Source of the DNA: Lactobacillaceae bacterium UBA639
Lineage (GTDB): Bacteria; Bacillota; Bacilli; Lactobacillales; Lactobacillaceae
DNA: 7,509 nucleotides
Direction of reading: 5' to 3'
Assembly (NCBI GenBank): GCA_002299975.1
Contig: DBOT01000113.1
Location: forward strand, 1-7,509
The notes beneath the pieces were generated by a model. It ran no database searches, was not told the origin of the DNA, and saw nothing but the letters and a program-made list of their open reading frames with translations. A program made the position numbers and the translations under genes. The first letter of the stretch is position 1. Each line of letters starts with the position of its first letter. Below are positions 1 to 5,843 of this stretch, piece after piece.

Positions 1-5
1 GGATA

Positions 6-953
6 TTATTTATTGAGAACGATATTCTTAAGGACTTCAGTGAATGCCGAGTCATCGTTGAAACAACGGACAACCTTGAAGAACTGCCCACCGTTATCCA
101 TGAAGTAGGTACGGTTCTCTATATCAAGCTCGTGCAGGGTTTCAAGGCAGTCCGCCACAAATGCCGGTGAAACAACCAGGACTCGTTTAACCCCCTTCTG
201 TGGCAGGCCCTTTACCGTATCGGCAGTGACGGGCTTTAACCATTCAGCCGGGCCGAATTTCGACTGGTATGTCTGCAGCACGGGGACGTCAGTATGCAGG
301 CGTGCTTTAACGCCATCCGTGGTGGCTTGGCACTGCTGCGGGTAGGGATCACCATTTTTAGCGTAACTGACTGGGATGCCATGAAAGGACATGAGAATCA
401 GATCGTACTTGTCCTTATCCAACTCAACTTGAATATTATGGGCGAGCAGGTCTAAATAGTCATTGCGGCTAGCAAAGCCACTGGTGATGCGTAACTCTGG
501 AACCTGTGCCCGTCGATAGTAGAAACGGTTGATGTCGTCCATGACCGAGCCAATAGTGGTTGTCGAGTACTGGGGGTAGAGGGGGATGATTGTCAGCTTC
601 TGCACGTCAGCCTCCTCCATTTTTGCCAAGGCCTCAGCAATAAACGGTTTACTGTAGGAATATGCGTAGGCCACTGTATGGTTTGGTAGGCTTTTTTGAA
701 GCTGATTAGCCTGTTGTTCAGTGTAATGGGCAAGTGGGGAGCCGTATTCTGGAGACCAGATCTGCTGGTATTTAGTCGCCGATGCTGCAGGCCGCTTGGG
801 TAGGATCATCAAGTTAAGGATCGGTAGCCAGAGGGCCTGTGGCATGGTGATGACGCGGGGATCACCTAAAAAACGTCGTAGGTAAGGGCGGACGGCTGCC
901 GCTGTTGGAGCCTCAGGGGTACCTAAGTTGATAAGTAAAACGCCTTGTTTCAA
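6..953 (-). CDS. hemH: Ferrochelatase (HemH), Gram-negative-like type
   Basis: Inserts ferrous iron into a porphyrin, the last or next-to-last step of heme synthesis, in the cytoplasm. Residues are numbered from the TTG start. The N-terminus reads GVLLINLGTPEAPT, the middle has PLYPQYSTTTIGS (about 124-136), the family signature lies at about 187-204 (SFHGIP, with catalytic H191, then NGDPY), and SPAFVADCLETLHE (about 262-275) carries the conserved acid E271. The length of 315 aa is usual. I chose the TTG at 951-953 because a GGAGG (962-966) sits 8 nt upstream. An in-frame ATG at 966-968 overlaps that Shine-Dalgarno site, has none of its own, and would add only five residues. The gene lies downstream of hpt on the same strand, beyond a terminator. 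No other heme gene is in the window. Many lactobacilli lack the rest of the pathway, so it may act on imported or intermediate porphyrin; that part is inference. Confidence 0.95.
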   Translation of the reverse strand: MKQGVLLINLGTPEAPTAAAVRPYLRRFLGDPRVITMPQALWLPILNLMILPKRPAASATKYQQIWSPEYGSPLAHYTEQQANQLQKSLPNHTVAYAYSYSKPFIAEALAKMEEADVQKLTIIPLYPQYSTTTIGSVMDDINRFYYRRAQVPELRITSGFASRNDYLDLLAHNIQVELDKDKYDLILMSFHGIPVSYAKNGDPYPQQCQATTDGVKARLHTDVPVLQTYQSKFGPAEWLKPVTADTVKGLPQKGVKRVLVVSPAFVADCLETLHELDIENRTYFMDNGGQFFKVVRCFNDDSAFTEVLKNIVLNK

Positions 954-961
954 GTGGAAAA

Positions 962-966
962 CCTCC
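962..966 (-). promoter_or_regulatory. Shine-Dalgarno site setting the hemH TTG start
   Basis: GGAGG on the minus strand, 8 nt before TTG 953-951. It overlaps the only nearby in-frame ATG, so that ATG is unlikely to be the start. The flanking bases can form a weak 4-bp hairpin (TGGA / TCCA) that would cover part of the site; this is too short to claim as a control element. Confidence 0.65.
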
Positions 967-987
967 ATAATAAGTTAGCTGGATTGG

Positions 988-1022
988 AATAAAAGACCCC
1001 CACCGTCAATATCAGGTGAGGG
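988..1022 (-). terminator. Rho-independent terminator after hpt
   Basis: Read on the minus strand, CCCTCACC (1022-1015) pairs with GGTGGGGG (1004-997), giving 8 bp with one G-T pair and a 10-nt loop. TCTTTTATT follows. It lies 17 nt after the hpt stop and about 35 nt before the hemH start. On the plus strand there is no T-tract, so it works in one direction. hemH must therefore rely on read-through or on a promoter overlapping the 3' end of hpt. Confidence 0.8.
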
Positions 1023-1039
1023 TATGCAATTATATTAAG

Positions 1040-1576
1040 TTAGTTTGCGTAAACCGCCCGCTTCAAAACTCCTACGTATGGGAGGTTACGATAGAGGTTG
1101 TTGTAGTCGAGTCCATAGCCCACCAGAAATTCATTTGGCGTGGTAAAACCGACGTAATCGCCTTCGATGCTGACTTCCCGACGTCCAGGCTTGTCAAGAA
1201 GGGCGCAGATGGCAACGCTCTTAGCTCCCCGGTCTTTTAGCAGTTGTACCAGGTACTTTAGGGTTCGACCGGTATCGATAATGTCTTCCATAATGATAAC
1301 GGAACGGCCCTTGACATCGGACTTGAGGTCGAGGTCTAGTTTGACTTGACCGGTGGAATCAGTACCGTCGTAGCTGGAAACGTCGACCAGGTCAACGTTG
1401 AGCTTAAAATTGAGCCGCTTCAGCATGTCACTGGTGAAGATCATGGCGCCGGTTAGGACCGAAATCACCAAGGGATTCTGATCTTGATACTTTTCCGTGA
1501 TTGCAGCGGCCAACTCATCGGCGCGGTGATTGATTTCCTCCTGGCTGTAGAGTACCCGTTCAATATCGTTATTCAT
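1040..1576 (-). CDS. hpt: Hypoxanthine(-guanine) phosphoribosyltransferase
   Basis: Purine salvage enzyme of the cytoplasm that joins hypoxanthine or guanine to PRPP, giving IMP or GMP and pyrophosphate. The 178-aa length is typical of bacterial HPRTs. Visible motifs: SVLTGAMIF (39-47, pyrophosphate loop), the flexible-loop region around SSYDGTDSTG (67-76), the PRPP-binding motif VIIMEDIIDTGRTL (93-106) with E97, D98 and likely general base D101, and LLDKP (126-130) with K129, which by family contacts the purine. The C-terminal FLVGYGLDY is also typical. The start ATG gives MNNDIERVL, matching the usual N-terminus; GGAG lies about 12 nt upstream, a rather long gap. In many lactobacilli hpt sits between tilS and ftsH; here it does not, so it may be a relocated or second copy. 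It is divergent from the PBP gene. Confidence 0.95.
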   Translation of the reverse strand: MNNDIERVLYSQEEINHRADELAAAITEKYQDQNPLVISVLTGAMIFTSDMLKRLNFKLNVDLVDVSSYDGTDSTGQVKLDLDLKSDVKGRSVIIMEDIIDTGRTLKYLVQLLKDRGAKSVAICALLDKPGRREVSIEGDYVGFTTPNEFLVGYGLDYNNLYRNLPYVGVLKRAVYAN

Positions 1577-1636
1577 GTAAATTCTTCTCTCCCGTTTGAT
1601 ATTTACTTAAAAGGTAATTTAATAACCAATAGTCAG

Positions 1637-1645
1637 ATTTTAACA
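1637..1645 (-). promoter_or_regulatory. Probable extended -10 promoter of hpt
   Basis: The minus strand reads TGTTAAAAT, an extended -10 (TGn then TAAAAT, 5 of 6 matches to TATAAT), about 60 nt upstream of the hpt ATG. The -35 at 17-bp spacing (TTAATT) is weak. No better candidate stands out in this AT-rich gap. Confidence 0.4.
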
Positions 1646-1793
1646 CAATAGCGCCATAAAATTAAGCCATAAATTAATTCTTTTTGGAATATCTCATAAT
1701 AATGTTCGGATTTTACTGGTAAAGCCTATTGTAACAAGAAAGGTAAGCTTTTGGTAAAAGAACGCAGAAATTGATGGCCTGAATCTGGTTATA

Positions 1794-1802
1794 TGCTAAA
1801 AT
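1794..1802 (+). promoter_or_regulatory. Probable extended -10 promoter of the PBP gene
   Basis: TGCTAAAAT is an extended -10 about 37 nt before the chosen PBP start. The hexamer at 17-bp spacing (ATGGCC) is not a -35. TTGATG at 1771-1776 resembles one but would need a 20-bp spacer, so the promoter probably depends on the TG extension. A short TGAC-N5-GTCA repeat (1802-1814) covers the expected start of transcription. Confidence 0.5.
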
Positions 1803-1838
1803 GACAGACAGTCAATTAATGAACGGGAGAAAATGAGA

Positions 1839-4001
1839 ATGAAGCGAGAACCACAGAAGAGGCCTTTTAAAGAACAGGTAGTAGCGTGGTTAAAGGAGAC
1901 CGGTACCCGGATCTGGACGGCACTCAAGCACGCGGGTAGGCGGGTCAAGGAATGGGTAAAACGATTCTGGTATCGTTATCAGCTGACCCGGTGGATCATT
2001 GTGATCTTCCTAAGCTTTTTCTTGATTATGAGTATTCATCTGACGTTTGTTGCCAAAACCGCTGACGTTAAGAACCTGAAGAATCGGCTAGAGCGGACGA
2101 CGGTGATTTATGACCGCAATAAGCAGTCTGCCGGAAGCCTGTACGCGCAGAAAGGAACCTATGTTAACCTGGACCAAATCTCCAAGAACGTGCCGAACGC
2201 GGTGCTTTCAACCGAGGATCGCAACTTCTATAAGGAACACGGCTTCTCAATCAAGGGACTTGGTCGGGCCGGCTTCCTTTTGGTCAAGAACAAGCTTTTG
2301 CACCGGGACTATATCTCTGGTGGTGGGAGTACTATAACTCAGCAATTGGTCAAGAACGCCTTTTTGACCCAGCAGCAGACCTTTTCACGGAAGGCCCGGG
2401 AGATCTTCATCGCCGTTGAGGTGGAAAATCAGTACAGCAAGAACGAGATCCTGACGATGTATCTCAATAACGCCTACTTCGGCCACGGGGTCTGGGGGGT
2501 CCAGGACGCCGCTAAACGCTACTTCAATGAGAATGCCAGTGAGCTAACGGTTCCCCAGGCCGCTACTCTGGCCGGGATGTTAACTTCGCCAGGGATCTAT
2601 GACCCGATTGAACATCCCGCTGCCACCAAGCAACGGCGGAACCTCGTGATTCAGCTGATGGTAGAAAACCATAAGCTAACCCAGGCTCAGGCTAACCAGT
2701 ATAAGCAAGTGCCGCTGGCAATTACCAATGGTTATGCGCCAAATGACACCTATAAGTACCCATACTTCTTCGATGCGGTCATTGCGGAAGCCGAGAGCAA
2801 GTACGGTATTTCCGAAAAAGACATCATGAATAATGGTTACAAGGTCTACACGACGCTGGATCAAGACCAACAACGGTCAATGCAGCAGACCTACGATGAT
2901 GACGATAACTTCCCGGCCAACACCGCCGATGGTGCCAAGGTTCAGTCAGCTTCCGTGGCAATGGACCCGAAGACCGGTGGGGTAACCGCGGTTGTCGGTG
3001 GCCGGGGGAAGCACGTTTTCCGGGGCTTCAACCGCGCCACCCAGATGCGGCGCCAACCGGGATCAACGATTAAGCCGATCGTGGTCTACACGCCAGCCCT
3101 GGAGCATGGCTACTTCTATGACTCTACGCTCCAGGATAAGAAGCAATCCTATGGGACCAACCATTACACGCCGAAGAACTACGACGATACCTATAGTGGA
3201 ACAGTCCCGATGTACAAGGCCTTGTATGAGAGTCTGAATGCTCCGGCAGTCTGGTTGCTCAACAAGATCGGGGTCAACCAGGGATATGCCATGGCCCAGA
3301 AGTTCGATCTGCCAGTCGAGAAGGGTGATAAGAACTTGGCACTGGCCCTTGGGGGAATGACCAAGGGGGTCTCCGTTCAACAGATGGCACGAGCATATGC
3401 CACCTTCGACAATGAGGGGCAGATGCCGAGCGCCCATTACATTACCAAGATTGAGGATGCTTCCGGACGGGTCATTGCTCAAAACAAGGGTAATAAGACC
3501 AAGCACGTTATCTCTGCCAAGACGGCCCGTGAGATGACCAGTATGATGATCGGGGTATATGACCACGGAACTGGTGAAAGTGCCAAGCCCGCTGGTTATA
3601 CGCTGGCCGGTAAGACCGGGACGACAAATTCCGGGATCAAGGGTGATGAGGACAGCGACCGTGATAAGTGGATGATTGGTTATACCCCTGATGTTGTGGT
3701 TGCCACCTGGGAAGGTTACGATGATACCAGTGCTGACCATGCCCTGACCGACATTAGTGACCGTAATATCAACGTCCTGTTCAAAAACGAGATGACTGGG
3801 ATCCTGGATAATACTCCTGGAACCAAGTTTACGGTCAAGGATGCCCAGGAGCGGGCCCAGAGTAATACCAGCAAGTCTGGTAACGGCTGGAAGTCACTGT
3901 TTGATAATGATGGTGACCTGTTGAACCAGTTTAACCAGTCAGTCAATAACTTCGGTAATAAGGCTAGTCAATGGTGGAACGGTGTGAAATCGCTATTTTG
4001 A
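1839..4001 (+). CDS. Class A penicillin-binding protein (bifunctional transglycosylase/transpeptidase)
   Basis: Polymerises lipid II into glycan strands and cross-links stem peptides on the outer face of the membrane. Numbering is from ATG 1839 (720 aa). A basic cytoplasmic N-terminus is followed by one membrane anchor (about 52-72). The GT51 domain has EDRNFYKEHG (catalytic E126), GGSTITQQ (162-169), the RKAREI motif with E188, and EILTMYLNNAYFG. The transpeptidase domain has STIK (S409 nucleophile, K412), SLN (465-467) and KTGTT (592-596). All catalytic motifs are intact. ATG 1839 is preferred over ATG 1833 because GGAG (1826-1829) lies 9 nt before the former but only 3 nt before the latter. 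The C-terminal tail is rich in Asn, Trp and Ser, with NGWKSLF and NGVKSLF near its two ends. It is a PBP1A/2A/PbpF-like protein; the exact orthologue cannot be settled by eye. Confidence 0.96.
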   Translation: MKREPQKRPFKEQVVAWLKETGTRIWTALKHAGRRVKEWVKRFWYRYQLTRWIIVIFLSFFLIMSIHLTFVAKTADVKNLKNRLERTTVIYDRNKQSAGSLYAQKGTYVNLDQISKNVPNAVLSTEDRNFYKEHGFSIKGLGRAGFLLVKNKLLHRDYISGGGSTITQQLVKNAFLTQQQTFSRKAREIFIAVEVENQYSKNEILTMYLNNAYFGHGVWGVQDAAKRYFNENASELTVPQAATLAGMLTSPGIYDPIEHPAATKQRRNLVIQLMVENHKLTQAQANQYKQVPLAITNGYAPNDTYKYPYFFDAVIAEAESKYGISEKDIMNNGYKVYTTLDQDQQRSMQQTYDDDDNFPANTADGAKVQSASVAMDPKTGGVTAVVGGRGKHVFRGFNRATQMRRQPGSTIKPIVVYTPALEHGYFYDSTLQDKKQSYGTNHYTPKNYDDTYSGTVPMYKALYESLNAPAVWLLNKIGVNQGYAMAQKFDLPVEKGDKNLALALGGMTKGVSVQQMARAYATFDNEGQMPSAHYITKIEDASGRVIAQNKGNKTKHVISAKTAREMTSMMIGVYDHGTGESAKPAGYTLAGKTGTTNSGIKGDEDSDRDKWMIGYTPDVVVATWEGYDDTSADHALTDISDRNINVLFKNEMTGILDNTPGTKFTVKDAQERAQSNTSKSGNGWKSLFDNDGDLLNQFNQSVNNFGNKASQWWNGVKSLF

Positions 4002-4025
4002 TTAGTAGGCCAAACATGATACAAT
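3998..4025 (+). promoter_or_regulatory. Promoter of the yheA-like gene, overlapping the PBP stop codon
   Basis: A -35-like TTGATT (3998-4003) overlaps the TGA stop of the PBP gene. A 16-bp spacer follows, then TACAAT (4020-4025, 5 of 6 matches to consensus) with the TG of an extended -10 at 4017-4018. This gives an untranslated leader of about 28 nt before ATG 4060. No terminator is seen after the PBP gene, so read-through is also possible. Confidence 0.6.
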
Positions 4026-4059
4026 TTAAAGAGATTCAATAAAAAGGGGATTATCATTT

Positions 4060-4431
4060 ATGGTTGTAAATATCTACGACACGGCGAACGAAATGAGCCG
4101 GCAATTAACTGAAACGCAAGAATTTCAAAATCTGAAGAAGGCTTTCGATGCTCTGAAGGCCGATGAAGATGCATTTACTTCATTCAAGAAGTTCCAACAG
4201 ATGCAGGTTGAGGCCCAAAAGAAGCAGATGCAGGGCCAAAAGCCAAGCGACGATGAGATCAAGGCTATTCAAACGATTGCCCAAGAAATCAGTGGTAAGA
4301 AGGCCGTTCAAGATCTGATGAACCAAGAACGGCAAGTCGACCAGATGCTGCAACAGATCAACAAGACCATCACGGATCCACTGCAGAGTCTTTACAGTGA
4401 GATCATGCCAAAGGATCCTGAAAATAAGTAA
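4060..4431 (+). CDS. YlbF/YmcA-family protein, UPF0342 (YheA-like)
   Basis: A 123-aa, soluble, almost wholly helical protein with no signal peptide or membrane segment. The N-terminus VNIYDTANEMSRQLTETQEF, the central FKKFQQMQVEAQKKQMQGQ and the C-terminal region (YSEIMPKDP) fit the UPF0342 group, a branch of the YlbF/YmcA (DUF964) fold. In Bacillus, YlbF and YmcA work with YaaT as partners of RNase Y and affect competence, biofilm and sporulation. YheA itself has no firm role, so regulation or mRNA processing here is only inferred from the family. AAGGGGA (4044-4050) lies 9 nt before the ATG. The gene has its own promoter and a strong terminator and probably forms a single-gene unit, with possible read-through from the PBP gene. 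Confidence 0.88.
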   Translation: MVVNIYDTANEMSRQLTETQEFQNLKKAFDALKADEDAFTSFKKFQQMQVEAQKKQMQGQKPSDDEIKAIQTIAQEISGKKAVQDLMNQERQVDQMLQQINKTITDPLQSLYSEIMPKDPENK

Positions 4432-4441
4432 TTAATCGATT

Positions 4442-4481
4442 AAAGCCAGGCAGACGGAATATCGCCGCTGCCTGGCTTTTT
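4442..4481 (+). terminator. Strong Rho-independent terminator after the yheA-like gene
   Basis: AAAGCCAGGCAG (4442-4453) pairs perfectly over 12 bp with CTGCCTGGCTTT (4468-4479), and the T run continues to 4481. The 14-nt loop contains CGG and CCG that could extend the pairing. It begins 10 nt after the stop codon and separates the yheA-like gene from prsA. Confidence 0.93.
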
Positions 4482-4505
4482 AAATAAATTGTGAAGAAGA
4501 GGTAA

Positions 4506-4543
4506 ACATTTCCTTGTCGAGACTGGATCGTTCAAGGAAGTGT
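4506..4543. repeat. Inverted repeat over the prsA promoter (possible operator)
   Basis: ACATTTCCTTG (4506-4516) and CAAGGAAGTGT (4533-4543) form an 11-bp dyad with one T-G pair and a 16-nt centre. A further CGA/TCG pair lies inside the centre. No T-tract follows the second arm, so it is not a terminator. The right arm ends on the TG of the putative prsA extended -10, so a protein bound here would cover the -35 region. It does not match CIRCE or the CtsR direct repeat. The regulator is unknown. Confidence 0.5.
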
Positions 4544-4551
4544 GGTATATT
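4543..4551 (+). promoter_or_regulatory. Probable extended -10 promoter of prsA
   Basis: TGGTATATT is TGn followed by TATATT (5 of 6 matches to TATAAT), about 53 nt before the prsA TTG. The hexamer at 17-bp spacing (CTGGAT) is a poor -35, and the whole -35 region lies inside the inverted repeat at 4506-4543. Upstream transcription is blocked by the terminator at 4442-4481, so prsA needs a promoter in this 120-nt stretch. Confidence 0.5.
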
Positions 4552-4603
4552 TGATGAGTGATGTTTTCGAATCAAATTATTTTAATTTAAGGGATGTGTT
4601 TTT

Positions 4604-5554
4604 TTGAAGTCCAAGAAATTATTAGCAATTGTTGCGGGAGTTGCCCTGATGGTGCCTCTTGCTGCCTGCGGTAACAAGGCAGTGGCAACGACCAGTGGTG
4701 GTAAGATCACCGAGAGTGAGTACTACAGCAGCATGAAGGCTACCAGCAATGGTAAGCAAGTTCTTCAGCAAATGATTCTGGATAAGGTCCTGCAAAAGGA
4801 ATACGGTAAGCAGGTTTCCGATAAGCAGGTCAATGCGGAATACAACAGTTACAAGTCACAGTACGGATCTCAATTCAGCGCCATTTTGCAACAGAATGGG
4901 TTGACCGAGAAGTCATTGAAGCAACAGATTCGTTCAAACCTGTTACTCCAAGCTGCTGTTCGGGACTACTCCCACATTACCAACAAGCAGATTAACAAGC
5001 AGTGGACAAAGTACCAGCCAAAGGTTCAGACTGCTGAAATCCTGGTTGGTAGTAAGTCCGAGGCTGAGGATATCATTAGCCAGCTGAATGATTCTGATAA
5101 TGCCTACAAGACCTTCAAGAAGTTAGCCAAGTCTAAGTCCACCGATAGTTCCAATAAGAACCAGGGTGGGAAGGTGCCAGCCTTTGATAACACCGACACC
5201 CAGCTTGACTCGGCCTACAAGAAGGCTGCCTTTAACCTGAAGACTGGTGAATACACTAAGACTCCAGTCAAGACGGATGACGGCTACCAGGTTATCTACA
5301 TGATCGAACACCCAGCTAAGGGTAAGAAGAGTCAACACATCAACGACCTGCGGAACCAGATTGTTCAGGAAAACATGAACAACAGTACCTTCCTGCACAA
5401 GGTTGTTGCTAATGTCTTGAAGAAGGGGAACGTCTCCATCAAGGATAATGATGAAAAGAACATCCTGGATGACTACCTGAACTCCAACAGCACGACCAAT
5501 GGTAACCTGGGTAACACCAACCCAACCACGTCATCATCAAGTGCTAGCAACTAA
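4604..5554 (+). CDS. prsA: PrsA-like foldase lipoprotein with a parvulin (PPIC) domain
   Basis: A membrane-anchored extracellular chaperone that helps exported proteins fold after Sec translocation. The 316-aa protein has a lipoprotein signal peptide (KSKK, a hydrophobic core, then the lipobox LAAC), with lipid-carrying C22. A SurA/trigger-like helical N-domain spans about 30-125, a parvulin-like domain about 140-236, and a C-terminal helix about 243-275. A Ser/Thr/Asn-rich tail runs from about 293 to 316. The start is TTG (4604-4606), with AAGGGA (4589-4594) 9 nt upstream; no in-frame ATG fits. The PPIC domain is recognisable ([38 protein letters not shown]), but the usual His of HILV is Glu and the His of GYH is Gln, so isomerase activity is doubtful. 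Several lactic acid bacterial PrsA/PrtM proteins appear to act without that activity. It is flanked by terminators and is single-gene. Confidence 0.93.
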   Translation: MKSKKLLAIVAGVALMVPLAACGNKAVATTSGGKITESEYYSSMKATSNGKQVLQQMILDKVLQKEYGKQVSDKQVNAEYNSYKSQYGSQFSAILQQNGLTEKSLKQQIRSNLLLQAAVRDYSHITNKQINKQWTKYQPKVQTAEILVGSKSEAEDIISQLNDSDNAYKTFKKLAKSKSTDSSNKNQGGKVPAFDNTDTQLDSAYKKAAFNLKTGEYTKTPVKTDDGYQVIYMIEHPAKGKKSQHINDLRNQIVQENMNNSTFLHKVVANVLKKGNVSIKDNDEKNILDDYLNSNSTTNGNLGNTNPTTSSSSASN

Positions 5555-5574
5555 TAACTAAGAATTAAGTCAGT

Positions 5575-5620
5575 AAAAATCCCCCAGCGTTGGATCGAAA
5601 GCCAATACTGGGGGATTTTT
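5575..5620. terminator. Bidirectional terminator between prsA and the small minus-strand gene
   Basis: AAAAATCCCCCAG (5575-5587) pairs perfectly over 13 bp with CTGGGGGATTTTT (5608-5620). Inside the loop TTGG and CCAA can pair as well. A and T runs flank both arms, so it can stop transcription of prsA from the left and of the hit/small-gene unit from the right. It starts 20 nt after the prsA stop and ends 4 nt before the stop of the opposing gene. Confidence 0.93.
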
Positions 5621-5624
5621 ATTG

Positions 5625-5843
5625 CTATTTATTATTATCTAAGCGGTCGATGATTTCTTGCAACCGGGTCAGACGGGGCTGACTCTTGAACTGCCACTTG
5701 GCGATGTCCTTGTTAACATCAACGATGAAGACGTTCACCCCGGTCATGGATTGTTGCAGCTGCTGGATGTTATCCCGCAACTGGCTGAACTGACCCTGGA
5801 TCTTTTGAACCGTGGCGATCATGCCTCGAATCTCATTCAGCAT
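5625..5843 (-). CDS. Small helical (coiled-coil-like) protein of unknown function, coupled to hit
   Basis: A 72-aa protein that I cannot name. It starts MLNEIRGMIATVQKIQGQF, is rich in Gln, Leu, Ile and Asp, and has heptad-like hydrophobic spacing over about 1-35 (IRGMIATVQKIQ, LRDNIQQLQQSM). A less helical middle follows (GVNVFIVDVNKDI), then a charged C-terminal helix (QPRLTRLQEIIDRLDNNK). There is no signal peptide or membrane segment. Its ATG shares one base with the hit stop codon (TAATG), so it is probably translated by coupling to hit; no strong Shine-Dalgarno site of its own is visible. Support for a real gene: the coupling, the end placed exactly before the shared terminator, and a plausible protein composition. 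In Bacillus a small gene (yhaH, YtxH family) lies at the matching place, but the YtxH membrane segment is absent here, so I do not assign that name. Confidence 0.8.
   Translation of the reverse strand: MLNEIRGMIATVQKIQGQFSQLRDNIQQLQQSMTGVNVFIVDVNKDIAKWQFKSQPRLTRLQEIIDRLDNNK

Noticed and set aside
1016..1349. Plus-strand frames opposite the 3' half of hpt
   Set aside because: They overlap the conserved PRPP-binding part of hpt on the other strand and have no ribosome site.
1802..1814. TGAC-N5-GTCA repeat at the expected PBP transcription start
   Set aside because: Arms of four bases are too short to support an operator without comparison to relatives.
3063..3740. Long open frame of 225 codons on the minus strand inside the PBP gene
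   Set aside because: It lies wholly opposite the transpeptidase domain, whose motifs are intact, and its translation has no recognisable domain. It is a shadow of the codon use on the other strand.
4442..4543. Riboswitch or attenuator upstream of prsA
   Set aside because: The first hairpin is a standard terminator placed right after the yheA-like stop, and the second has no T-tract. No known riboswitch core was recognised.
4506..4543. CIRCE (HrcA) or CtsR site
   Set aside because: The arms do not contain TTAGCACTC / GAGTGCTAA or GGTCAAA direct repeats.
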